Assembly (NCBI GenBank): GCA_018239675.1
Contig: JAFEGX010000044.1
Location: 1 to 58,332, forward strand
Direction: 5' to 3'
DNA: 58,332 nucleotides
Source: Verrucomicrobiota bacterium
Lineage (GTDB): Bacteria > Verrucomicrobiota > Verrucomicrobiia > Opitutales > Opitutaceae
Shown here: positions 50,819 to 58,300 of the stretch, one piece after another
Layout of the letters: each line of letters starts with the position of its first letter
Numbering within the stretch: position 1 is the stretch's first letter
Notes under the pieces: model-generated
Told to the model about the DNA's origin: nothing
Database searches by the model: none
The model's input: only the letters and a program-made list of their open reading frames with translations
Position numbers and translations under genes: made by a program

Positions 50819-51829
50819 TCAATGCGTGCCGGCCTGCGCGCGGTGCTCGGCCAGCAGCCGCTGGACCTCGTCGTAGATGGGCCCGGGCACGAGCGTGCCG
50901 CGGACCAGCGGATTAACCTCGGTTGAAAGTGCCTCCCACGCGGCCTGCTGCTCGGCGGTCGGCGTGTGCACCACGGTGCGCGGCCCGTGCGCCAACGTCT
51001 GCACGGCCTGTTCGTCAAAGCGGCGGCCCTCCGCGCGGATCGCGGCGCCGGCCGCCTCGCAAAGTGGAACGAGCTTGGCGCGGGTGGCCGCCGGAATGGC
51101 CTCCCAGGCGTCGCGCCGGACCACCACCGCCCCGACGATCGGGCACCAGTTCACCGCGAGCACGTGGCCGGCCACGGTGTGGATCTGCCCGCCCAGCGCG
51201 AACGACGGTGGCAGCGGTGCGGCGTCGATCATGCCCGAGGCGAACGCCTGATGAATGTTGTCCGTTTCCAGCGCCACCGGCTGGAACCGCATCTGGTGCA
51301 TGAGCGTCAGCTGGCGGGTGTCGCCCGCCCAGGTGAACACCCGCATGCGGCGGAAGTCGTCCGGGGTGAATCCGGCCGAACGCGAGAAGAACCGCACCCA
51401 GCCTCCGTCCGCCCACAACAGCACGACAAAGCCCTTGGCGGCCAATCGCGCCTCGAGCTCGCCGCGGATGTGGTCCCGCACGTAATCGACTTCGTCCCAG
51501 TTGCGGAAAACCAGCGGCATGAACTGCAGCGCCGCCACGTCGGGTTCAATTTCCACCAGGCCCGTCACCGACAGCAACCCGGCCTGGTAATTGCCGGACC
51601 GGAGCTTCTTCACGATGCCCGCCTCTCCGTCCGACTGTCCCGCCGGGGCGCGTCGTAGCTGGACGGTGCCATTCGTGGCGGTCTTCCAGTCCTGCGCGAG
51701 GCGCGTGAGCACAAGATCGGGACCGATGTCGCGGGGCAGGATCGTGCCCATGCGGATCACCAGCGGCGCGGCGGCAACCGGAAGGATGAGGAGGCCGAGT
51801 GCGGCCCAGAGGCGCAGGAAGGTCGTCAT
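50819..51829 (-). CDS. TRAP transporter substrate-binding protein DctP
   Basis: The 336-residue periplasmic protein has a signal peptide (about 1-20, FLRLWAALGLLILPVAA) and the DctP fold: VIRMGTILPRDIGPDLVLTRLAQDW, NWDEVDYVRDHIRGELE and the FFSRSAGFTPDDFRRMRVFTWAG segment, with Arg residues that usually grip the substrate carboxylate. It is encoded between the TAtT lipoprotein gene (7 bp gap) and the fused permease gene (2 bp gap). The substrate is not predictable from sequence. Confidence 0.92.
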   Translation of the reverse strand: MTTFLRLWAALGLLILPVAAAPLVIRMGTILPRDIGPDLVLTRLAQDWKTATNGTVQLRRAPAGQSDGEAGIVKKLRSGNYQAGLLSVTGLVEIEPDVAALQFMPLVFRNWDEVDYVRDHIRGELEARLAAKGFVVLLWADGGWVRFFSRSAGFTPDDFRRMRVFTWAGDTRQLTLMHQMRFQPVALETDNIHQAFASGMIDAAPLPPSFALGGQIHTVAGHVLAVNWCPIVGAVVVRRDAWEAIPAATRAKLVPLCEAAGAAIRAEGRRFDEQAVQTLAHGPRTVVHTPTAEQQAAWEALSTEVNPLVRGTLVPGPIYDEVQRLLAEHRAQAGTH

Positions 51830-51836
51830 GGATCGG

Positions 51837-52757
51837 TCACGGAGCCACGTAGTCGTCGGCATGCGCCAGCAGGCGGCGGGCGCGTTGCTGCATGATGAGG
51901 TTGGCGAGCCGGCAATCGGGATCGGCGTCGGCGTTCAGGACCAGGGCGCTGTGCAGCAGGGCCTCGAACTCGGCGCGGTTCTGCTCGACGACCGCGACCG
52001 ATTCCGCCAGCGCGACGTACGGCGCTGCCTGATGGCCGTCCGACAGCTCGCGGGCCCGCTCGAAATGCGCGCGCGCCGCCTTGACGCTGCCGCCGGGCCG
52101 GACCAGCTCGTAGCGGATGAAGAAGCCGTGGATCGCACCGGCATTCCAGGCCTCGTCGAGCGCGAGCGCCCGGGTCGCGAGCGCGTCCACCAGCGGGAGA
52201 TCGGCGATCAGTTCGGGGTCGGTCTTGAGCACCGCGATCGCCCCGGCCCACGAGACCGCCGCCCAGTATGCGAGCGGCACGTCCTCGCGGCCCAGCTGGG
52301 CGACCGCGGCCGCGGGGTCGGTCCGCAGGTGCGCGGCGAAGTCGGGATGATCGACGGCCAGGCCCGCCAGCGCGTGGTCGCGGGCCCGCAGGTACATCCG
52401 CCGGGCGCGCTGCCGCAGCGCGAGCGCGGCGTCGACATCCGTGGCCTGCTTTTCCTCGGCGTCGGTCTCAATGAACGCGAACGCGTACTGGGCGAAGCCG
52501 CTCGCCGCCGCGAGACGGAGGCCGCGATGGCGGGGGTTCTCCGCGAGCAGGCTCTCGATCAGTTTCAGGCTGAAGGGCGCGGCCGTCCGCACCAGCTCCG
52601 GGTCGTCGTCGCTGGCGAACGCCGTGCCGCCCTCGGCGAGGGCGTCTCCCATCTGGTTGACGGCGCTGTGGCGCAGGGTTGAGCACCCGGCGCCGAGCAG
52701 CACCAGGGCGAACAGCCCGCCGGCGAGAACGATGCTGGTATGCCGCTGCCTCGTCAT
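51837..52757 (-). CDS. TRAP-associated TPR lipoprotein (TatT type)
   Basis: The 306-residue protein has a lipoprotein signal (LLGAGCSTL, lipid Cys25) and a helical repeat body (about 30-300) with paired helices consistent with TPR-like repeats. Position directly upstream of dctP and length match the TatT family of TRAP-associated lipoproteins, trimers that dock the DctP protein and may provide a hydrophobic path. The start ATG 52757 overlaps the stop of a possible 32-residue ORF as ATGA. The gene order TatT-DctP-DctQM is conserved in the family's known examples. Confidence 0.86.
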   Translation of the reverse strand: MTRQRHTSIVLAGGLFALVLLGAGCSTLRHSAVNQMGDALAEGGTAFASDDDPELVRTAAPFSLKLIESLLAENPRHRGLRLAAASGFAQYAFAFIETDAEEKQATDVDAALALRQRARRMYLRARDHALAGLAVDHPDFAAHLRTDPAAAVAQLGREDVPLAYWAAVSWAGAIAVLKTDPELIADLPLVDALATRALALDEAWNAGAIHGFFIRYELVRPGGSVKAARAHFERARELSDGHQAAPYVALAESVAVVEQNRAEFEALLHSALVLNADADPDCRLANLIMQQRARRLLAHADDYVAP

Positions 52758-52852
52758 TCGCGGGAGGGGCGGGTGGGGCGGTTCCGCCCCGGGGCCGGGT
52801 CGGTGGCCACAATTAGGACCAGAAGGCCGAGCAGGATGACGGCTTCGATCAT
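52754..52852 (-). CDS. Possible small membrane ORF translationally coupled to the TatT gene
   Basis: A 32-residue ORF with an N-terminal hydrophobic helix (MIEAVILLGLLVLIVATD) and a Pro/Arg-rich tail. Its TGA overlaps the TatT-type start as ATGA (52754-52757), which is what suggests it is translated. There is no clear ribosome binding site. It may be a small TRAP accessory peptide or a chance ORF. Confidence 0.42.
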   Translation of the reverse strand: MIEAVILLGLLVLIVATDPAPGRNRPTRPSRE

Positions 52853-52898
52853 GGGGCAGCTGGGATGCCGTCCAGCATAGCCGAGGCCGGTCTCCGGG

Positions 52899-52914
52899 CG
52901 TTAATCGATAAACG
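52899..52914. promoter_or_regulatory. Palindrome, candidate LysR-type operator
   Basis: CGTTAATCGATAAACG is a 16-bp palindrome with one mismatched pair, centred on ATCGAT, in the 179-bp region between the divergent TRAP operon and LysR-type gene. It is conspicuously AT-rich for this region. The exact T-N11-A pattern is not met, so it is only a candidate binding site. Confidence 0.45.
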
Positions 52915-53031
52915 TGATGCTCCGCATTGAGCCCGTAGATGCACGGGTTCACAGGCGGGGCGGGGGTGGACCGACCCTTCGATCCGACATTGCCATGCTC
53001 GCTCGTACGGAGCATTTAGGGGAGCCCCCCG

Positions 53032-53940
53032 ATGAATGTCCACTACTTGGAGCTGTTCTATTACGTGGCCAAGCACGGTGGCATCAGCGCGGCGGTGCGG
53101 AAGATCCCCTATGGCATCCAGCAGCCCGCGGTGAGCGGGCAGATGGGCAAGCTTGAGAGCGAGGTTGGCTCCCGCCTGTTCGAGCGCAGCCCGTTCCGCC
53201 TTACGCCCGCCGGCGAAAAGCTCTTCGCCCACGTGCGCCCCTTCTTCGAGAATCTCACCACCGTGGCCGCCGAACTGCGCGAGTCGGCCGAGCCGGTGCT
53301 GCGCATCGGCGGGTCCGAGATCGTGCTGCGGGACCACATTCCCACCGTGATGCAGCGGGTGCGGGAGGCGCATCCACGGATCCGGCTGAGCCTGCACTCG
53401 GGTCATCAGGCGCAGCTCGAGGCCTGGCTCCGGGACGGCCAGATCGACATCGCGGTCGGGCCCGTCGAGTCCCGGCCCCCAGCGCGACTCCGCCAGCTGC
53501 GGCTCGCCCGCACTCCGGTCGTCCTGCTTGTGAATCGCCGCCAGCCGTGGAAGTCCGTGGCCGAAGTCTGGGAAACGCGGCGGGTCGCGGTGCCGCTCAT
53601 CGGCCTGCCGGCCGCGACCGCGGTGATGCGGAATTTCCAGCGCGACCTGAAACACCGCGGCATCGTCTGGCCGCAGGCGGTCGAGGTGACGTCGGTCGAG
53701 CTCGTCACCCGTTATGTGGCGAGCGGGCACGGGTGCGGCGTGAATCTCGCAATCCCGGCGATCATCAAGCACCGCGATGTCCGCGTGCTGCCGCTCGAGG
53801 GTTTCGAGCCCATGACGATGGGCGTGCTCTGGCGCGGCGAACCCGCGCCGCTGCTGCGGTCGGTCATCGAGGGCGTGCGCGCCTATTCGCACGAGACCTG
53901 GCCCGACTGGGCGTGCGCGGATGCCCTGCCTCCGGCGTGA
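53032..53940 (+). CDS. LysR family transcriptional regulator
   Basis: The 302-residue protein has an N-terminal winged HTH (1-62: FYYVAKHGGISAAVRKIPYG, then QQPAVSGQMGKLE and RLFERSPFRLTPAG) and a C-terminal substrate-binding domain (about 88-295). A GGAG-type ribosome binding site (GGGGAG) precedes the ATG. It is divergent from the TRAP operon, with a palindrome in between, so it probably controls that operon in response to the transported compound. Confidence 0.94.
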   Translation: MNVHYLELFYYVAKHGGISAAVRKIPYGIQQPAVSGQMGKLESEVGSRLFERSPFRLTPAGEKLFAHVRPFFENLTTVAAELRESAEPVLRIGGSEIVLRDHIPTVMQRVREAHPRIRLSLHSGHQAQLEAWLRDGQIDIAVGPVESRPPARLRQLRLARTPVVLLVNRRQPWKSVAEVWETRRVAVPLIGLPAATAVMRNFQRDLKHRGIVWPQAVEVTSVELVTRYVASGHGCGVNLAIPAIIKHRDVRVLPLEGFEPMTMGVLWRGEPAPLLRSVIEGVRAYSHETWPDWACADALPPA

Positions 53941-53943
53941 AGG

Positions 53944-54016
53944 GTGGCAAAGGAGGCAACGGAGGGAACGGAGATCGGGCGGCGTGAACCGCTGATCTTC
54001 GCTGATTTTCGCTAAT
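53944..54016. repeat. Composite: ACGGAG block followed by CGCTAAT arm
   Basis: 53944-53973 is the ACGGAG block (GGAGGCAACGGAGGGAACGG) and 53986-54016 the CGCTGATC/CGCTAAT arm (GAACCGCTGATCTTCGCTGA). The order and orientation match 18675-18722. The second CGCTAAT arm is missing here. It lies between the LysR gene and the convergent small gene. Confidence 0.72.
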
Positions 54017-54061
54017 CGTGCCAAGCCACGCTGGCGTCGGGCGGTGAGGAAGCGTGGACGG

Positions 54062-54646
54062 TCACTTGGGCGGAGTGGTGGTGGCTGGAGTCGCCGTCTT
54101 TTCGGTCTGCTTCGCCATGGCATCGAGGCCCATCAATTCCAGGAACTGCTTGCGCCGCTCCTCGCGGTCGTAGATTTCGCGGGCGCGCTCCTCGTTGGTC
54201 ATGGAACCGAACGGCACGATGGGCAGGCGGTTGAGCAGGGGTATCTTCTTCCACGCGCCCACCAGGGTGAAGGCGTTCAGAAAACCGCGGTCCAGTCCGT
54301 CGGACGGGCCGAGGTAGGTGTTCATCGCGACGGCGTCCCTGCCCTTTTCCGTGAGCATCTCCCTTTGGTCCGGCACCCTCGGCTCGCGCACAATATAGTC
54401 CGGCAGTCGCAGGATCCCATTGCGCGGCTGTTCCCGCAGCAGGCGCACCTTCGTCTCGGCCCGATTGGCCACCGCCGGGTCGTACTTTGGCAGCGTGGCG
54501 GTCAACTCGGCGGACAGTCGTTTCGAGAGTCCGGGCGCCTTCGGGTCTGGTCTGTCTTCCGCGAAGGCCGCGATCGAACTCAGTGCCAACCCTAGCGCGC
54601 AAATCGGCGCCCAGTTCACGAGCAGACGTGGAAGGAGGGATGCCAC
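54062..54646 (-). CDS. Secreted protein of unknown function
   Basis: The 194-residue protein has a signal peptide (about 1-29, ending SIAAFAED) and a mature part rich in Arg, Lys, Glu and Pro without cysteines, including VANRAETKVRLLREQPRNG and RAREIYDREERRKQFLELM. No family is recognised. The C-terminus is a Thr/Pro tail (TATPATTTPPK). It lies between repeat blocks and is not coupled to a neighbour. Confidence 0.65.
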   Translation of the reverse strand: MASLLPRLLVNWAPICALGLALSSIAAFAEDRPDPKAPGLSKRLSAELTATLPKYDPAVANRAETKVRLLREQPRNGILRLPDYIVREPRVPDQREMLTEKGRDAVAMNTYLGPSDGLDRGFLNAFTLVGAWKKIPLLNRLPIVPFGSMTNEERAREIYDREERRKQFLELMGLDAMAKQTEKTATPATTTPPK

Positions 54647-54733
54647 GACGAAGTCAGTCTGACTACCTTGTGAGCGCCCCGCGAACCCGAAGTTCCAATT
54701 CCCAACGCCGCATCCTACGAAACAGCAGGGTCG

Positions 54734-54840
54734 GGAAACCGCTAATATTCGCTAATCCCCACCAATTTTGGTTCGGAAACCCATTAGCGAGAATTAGCGG
54801 TTCTCTAGCTCCGTTCCCTCCGTTTCCTCCTGTGAGAAAG
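54734..54840. repeat. Full CGCTAAT inverted repeat plus ACGGAG block (inverted orientation)
   Basis: 54734-54760 (CCGCTAATATTCGCTAATCC) and 54779-54805 (complementary ATTAGCGAGAATTAGCGG) form a clear inverted repeat. 54810-54836 is the reverse complement of the ACGGAG/AGGAGG block. Read on the minus strand the order is block then arm, exactly as at 18675 and 53944. It lies between the secreted protein gene and the GH29 gene. Confidence 0.85.
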
Positions 54841-54847
54841 GAACGCC

Positions 54848-56617
54848 CTACCTCAACGGCAGCAGGCGCACCGCGATGACTTTGGGTGAGAGATCGTCCC
54901 AGAGCGGCTTGAGCTTCGGCGGCGGAAGGATGTGGTCGAGGTGGAGCTTCACTGTCAACGGCCCCGCGTGGTCCACGCGCAGTCGGCCGAGTTTCGTCGC
55001 GATGCGCGGGAAATAGGCGGCCTGCGTGTACGGGATCTCGGCGTCGCGCGTGAGCTTGCCCCGCAGGGTCTGGCCCGCGGCGTCGATGCGCGCGGTGTGA
55101 CCGCCGCTCCATTTCTCGAGGTGCTGGTGCGTCGTGACAACTTCCACCTGGTATTTCCCGGGCGTGAGCACGGCGGCATTCCACTCGAGCCAGTCGCCCG
55201 TGCGGTTCCATTTCACCGTGAATCCCAGCGGCGTGACGCCGAGCTCGGCCTTCGCCGGCTTCACCGCCGCCTCGGCCGAGAGGAGCGTGACCGAGCCGTC
55301 CGGCTCCTGGATCGGTCCGGCCACGACCTCTGGTGAGGCGGCCAACTTTAGCGCCACGACCGTCACGGGCGCGACATAGCGCAGCTTCGAAGTGTCGATT
55401 CGCAGGACCGGCATCCCTGTGGCCGCGTCGAGCGACTGTTGGACGGCGAGCTTGGTGCCGCGTGCAAGCAGCGGCGAGGCGGAGCGCACGCGGGTTTTGA
55501 GGCCGCGCAGCTCGAACTGCTTCGCCGGCTTCGTGAAGAAGTGCAGGTACACCGTGCGGCCCTTTGTGGTCATGCGACCCCACGAGAAATCATGGGCGAA
55601 CGGCGACGGTCCCGCGCCGTAGATTGACTCGCCGTTGGCCTTCAACCACCGGCCCATCGCGCGCAGGCGGGCGGCGCTCGGTCCTGGCACACGGCCCAGC
55701 GCGTCGGGGCCGATGTTGAGCAGGTAGTTCGAGTTCTTGGAGGCGGACTCGACCAGGGTCTGGATGAGGAGGCCGGCGGGCTTCCACTGGTGATCGTCGC
55801 GGCGGAAGCCCCAGGTGTGGTTGAGCGTGGCGCACACTTCCCAATCGCCGCGGGCGCGGCCGGGCGGCATCTGGTTGTCGCGCGGAATGCCGTAGTCGCC
55901 GAGCCCGTGACCAATGCGGCCCGAGACCAGGCAGTCGGGCTGGAGTTTCTTCACGAAACGCCGGATGGCCGCCGATTGCGCGCGGGTGATCGTGAGCGGC
56001 GTGTCGAACCAGATCAGGCCGACGGGCCCGTAGTTCGTGAGCAGCTCGCGGAGCTGGGGAAAGACCTTTTCGCGCAGGTAGCGGTCAGTGTTCTTTTTCT
56101 TCTCGTCGTAATCCCAGGTGTTCCACGCGCCGTCCGGGTGATGCCAGTCGAGGTCCTGCGAGTAATAGAAACACAGCCGCACCCCCTGCTTCCGGCATTC
56201 GCGGGCGAGGTCAACCATCGGGTCGTGTCGCCACGGCGTCGCGTCGACGACATTGTACGGGTTCGACGGCGAGTGATACATCGCGAAGCCGTCGTGGTGC
56301 TTGGCCGTGATGACGAGGTAGCGCTGGCCGGCGTCCTTCGCGAGCCGAACGATCGCGGCGGCGTTGAATTTCTTCGGGTGAAACCGCTTCGCGAGCTGCG
56401 AATAGACCGCGACCGGGATCTTGGCGCGGAACATGATCCACTCGCCGATCCCGCCGACGGACTTGCCCTTCCAGCGTCCGGCGGGGATCGCGTAGAGTCC
56501 CCAGTGGATGAACAGGCCGAACCGAGCCTCGCGCCACCAGCGCAGGGGATCGCGGGCCGAGCCGGCGCGCGGAAGACGGACGAGTTGGCGTTGCGTGGAG
56601 GGATCGCTCGGGGGCAT
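54848..56617 (-). CDS. GH29 alpha-L-fucosidase
   Basis: The 589-residue protein matches GH29: a TIM barrel (about 15-370) with RWWREARFGLFIHWGLY at the start, TAKHHDGFAMYHS (His107/His108) and the nucleophile Asp205 in LIWFDTPLT. C-terminal beta-sandwich regions (about 400-589) may bind glycans. It would release alpha-L-fucose from fucosylated glycans. No signal peptide is seen, so it is probably intracellular. The ATG at 56617 is 15 residues ahead of the conserved barrel start. Confidence 0.9.
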   Translation of the reverse strand: MPPSDPSTQRQLVRLPRAGSARDPLRWWREARFGLFIHWGLYAIPAGRWKGKSVGGIGEWIMFRAKIPVAVYSQLAKRFHPKKFNAAAIVRLAKDAGQRYLVITAKHHDGFAMYHSPSNPYNVVDATPWRHDPMVDLARECRKQGVRLCFYYSQDLDWHHPDGAWNTWDYDEKKKNTDRYLREKVFPQLRELLTNYGPVGLIWFDTPLTITRAQSAAIRRFVKKLQPDCLVSGRIGHGLGDYGIPRDNQMPPGRARGDWEVCATLNHTWGFRRDDHQWKPAGLLIQTLVESASKNSNYLLNIGPDALGRVPGPSAARLRAMGRWLKANGESIYGAGPSPFAHDFSWGRMTTKGRTVYLHFFTKPAKQFELRGLKTRVRSASPLLARGTKLAVQQSLDAATGMPVLRIDTSKLRYVAPVTVVALKLAASPEVVAGPIQEPDGSVTLLSAEAAVKPAKAELGVTPLGFTVKWNRTGDWLEWNAAVLTPGKYQVEVVTTHQHLEKWSGGHTARIDAAGQTLRGKLTRDAEIPYTQAAYFPRIATKLGRLRVDHAGPLTVKLHLDHILPPPKLKPLWDDLSPKVIAVRLLPLR

Positions 56618-56683
56618 GACAGCGAAAGACGACCACGCGCGACGAACAGCAAACCCGTTTTTGGACGAATTTTCAGGGTTTTG

Positions 56684-56890
56684 TTTCACCACGAAGGACG
56701 CGAAGACCGCGAAGAGATTGAGATGAATGGTAGTTCGTAGCTAGTAGTTGGTAGCTGGCAGGACTTCAGCGGACTGCGGCGTAGCCGCGGATTCGACCTG
56801 TCACTTTCGACCTGCGACCTTCAGCTCTGCGCCCGCCGCAGAATCGACCTGTCACCTTCGACGTTCGACTTTCGACTCACGCAGCCTTCG
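56684..56890. repeat. Three unrelated word blocks upstream of the GH29 and GNAT genes
   Basis: 56684-56716 is a single A-family arm (TTTCACCACGAAGGACGCGA). 56732-56760 is a 10-bp periodic block of TAGTTCGTAG / CTAGTAGTTG. 56790-56890 is a TTCGACCTG-word block related to 48317-48351. All lie in the spacer between the two divergent genes, which holds no other feature apart from the likely promoters. Confidence 0.6.
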
Positions 56891-56903
56891 ACTCCCGTCC
56901 CGC

Positions 56904-57452
56904 ATGACCTCATCCGAGAAGTTCGAATTCCGCCCGACCCTGCGCGGGGAGCTGGTCGAGTTGATCCCGCTCGAGCCCGAGCATTTCGAGGCGCTGTACG
57001 CGGTCGCGAGCGATCCGTTGATTTGGGAGCAGCATCCAAAGTGGGACCGCTACAAGCGCGAGGTCTTCGAGAAATTATTCGCGGAGCGGATTGAATGGGC
57101 GGGGAGTCTCCTTGCAAAAGATCGGGCGACGGGAGCCGTCATCGGCTCGTCGAGTTTCAAGCAGCGGGCGGAGGACGTGATGGAGATCGGCTGGACGTTT
57201 CTGGCGCGATCCCATTGGGGCGGCCGTCACAACGGCGAGATGAAGCGCCTAATGCTGCTGCATGCCTTCCGCCATTTCCCGCGGGTGATCTTCGTGATCG
57301 GCCCGAACAATCTCCGCTCCCGCAAAGCCGTCGAGAAGATCGGCGGCGTCTTCCAGGAGGAAGGCGTCTCCGACGACGGCACCCCGCGCGTCATCTACCG
57401 GATCGACCGGGCCGACTTCGAGGCCCGCGAACGTCCGGCCGCAAACCACTAG
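56904..57452 (+). CDS. GNAT family N-acetyltransferase (RimJ/RimL-like)
   Basis: The 182-residue protein has the RimJ/RimL-type GNAT pattern: LVELIPLEPEHFEALYAVASDPLIWE, GSSSFKQRAEDVMEIGWTFLARSHWG and NNLRSRKAVEKIGG, the last being the acetyl-CoA-binding motif end. Acceptors in the family include N-termini of ribosomal proteins and small molecules. ATG 56904 is preferred; a longer form would translate repeat DNA. Confidence 0.88.
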   Translation: MTSSEKFEFRPTLRGELVELIPLEPEHFEALYAVASDPLIWEQHPKWDRYKREVFEKLFAERIEWAGSLLAKDRATGAVIGSSSFKQRAEDVMEIGWTFLARSHWGGRHNGEMKRLMLLHAFRHFPRVIFVIGPNNLRSRKAVEKIGGVFQEEGVSDDGTPRVIYRIDRADFEARERPAANH

Positions 57453-57484
57453 GCCGCAAGAAGGCGCAGAAGGCGCAAGAACCT
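57452..57484. repeat. GGCGCAAGAAGGCGCAG word block after the GNAT gene
   Basis: AGGCCGCAAGAAGGCGCAGA then AGGCGCAAGAACC. Its reverse complement closely matches 11240-11269. It starts at the GNAT gene stop codon. Confidence 0.65.
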
Positions 57485-57524
57485 CTTCGGGAATACACTT
57501 CCCAATTGGCGGCAGCGGAGGGTT

Positions 57525-57769
57525 CTTTTACCACGGAGGGAACGGAGATTTTCCGGACACGGAGCAAACCGAGATCGGAGGACGCCTCGCGGACCGTCGC
57601 ATTGCGCTGCGCGCAAAGCTAGGTCCGCTCGGACTCTGGAGGTCATCTGGATCTGTTGCTCGAGCCAGGCCTGTCAACAACCACACGCTGGGTCCGCATG
57701 GGTTCTTCTGGGGCCCGATCTCCGTTTGCTCCGTGTCCGGAAAATCTCCGTTCCCTCCGTGGTGAAAAG
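57525..57769. repeat. Near-perfect 54-bp inverted repeat with 136-bp spacer (ACGGAG family)
   Basis: The left arm 57525-57578 (CCACGGAGGGAACGGAGATT and onward) and right arm 57715-57769 are reverse complements except for one single-base indel near the outer end and one mismatch near the inner end. The arm words repeat about every 9 bp. The total of about 245 bp has the size and structure of a miniature inverted-repeat element or of a very strong RNA hairpin. It lies between the GNAT gene and the convergent unknown gene; the rest of the 428-bp spacer (57453-57880) has no gene. Confidence 0.9.
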
Positions 57770-57880
57770 TGACACCCTGCCCGCGAATGACCTCAGATCC
57801 CTAACGCCTCCGGTGCTGCCGCACGGTCGCCACTAGCATCATCCAGTTCACGCGAATCGTCTGTTCGGGAGCCTCTCCAG

Positions 57881-58300
57881 TTAGGCGGGATGAAGCAGGC
57901 GATCCTGGTTGGTAGTGATAACCTGCCGTGCTATGCTGTAGCTGTCGGCTCCGCGGCCGTGGCGATCGTCAAGCAAGCCGAACAGGCGATTAATGGCCTG
58001 GCACAGCTTGTCGCGATCACGCACGAGAGTGTCGGCAGCGTGAATCTTGACGATTCGATCGCTGTTCTTCCCGAGGAATGCTTCAAGGCCGGGTTCTCTG
58101 ATTGTGATCCCCGTTGGCTCGCGGTCGTCGATATATTGGAATTCGACAATCACCTGACCGGTGGCGTCGTCGAATCGACTGACAACGTGGTGGGGGATGT
58201 TGAATGGAGAACAGTAATATGAGACGTCAAACGGAGCCGCGGAGCCGACGGGCTCAAGTTGGAAGCGAGTTGGTTCGATTCTTATTTGTTCGGTTTTCAT
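57881..58300 (-). CDS. Unknown protein of lower GC content
   Basis: The 139-residue protein has no signal peptide or membrane helix. Recognisable stretches are FDVSYYCSPFNIPHHVVSRFDD, VIVEFQYIDDREPTG, LEAFLGKNSDRIVKIHA and RDKLCQAINRLFGLL. It looks like a small folded cytoplasmic protein (strands then helix), but I do not recognise a family. By eye its GC is much lower than that of the rest of the window, suggesting recent acquisition. The region upstream of its start (58301-58332) continues past the window end. Confidence 0.72.
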   Translation of the reverse strand: MKTEQIRIEPTRFQLEPVGSAAPFDVSYYCSPFNIPHHVVSRFDDATGQVIVEFQYIDDREPTGITIREPGLEAFLGKNSDRIVKIHAADTLVRDRDKLCQAINRLFGLLDDRHGRGADSYSIARQVITTNQDRLLHPA

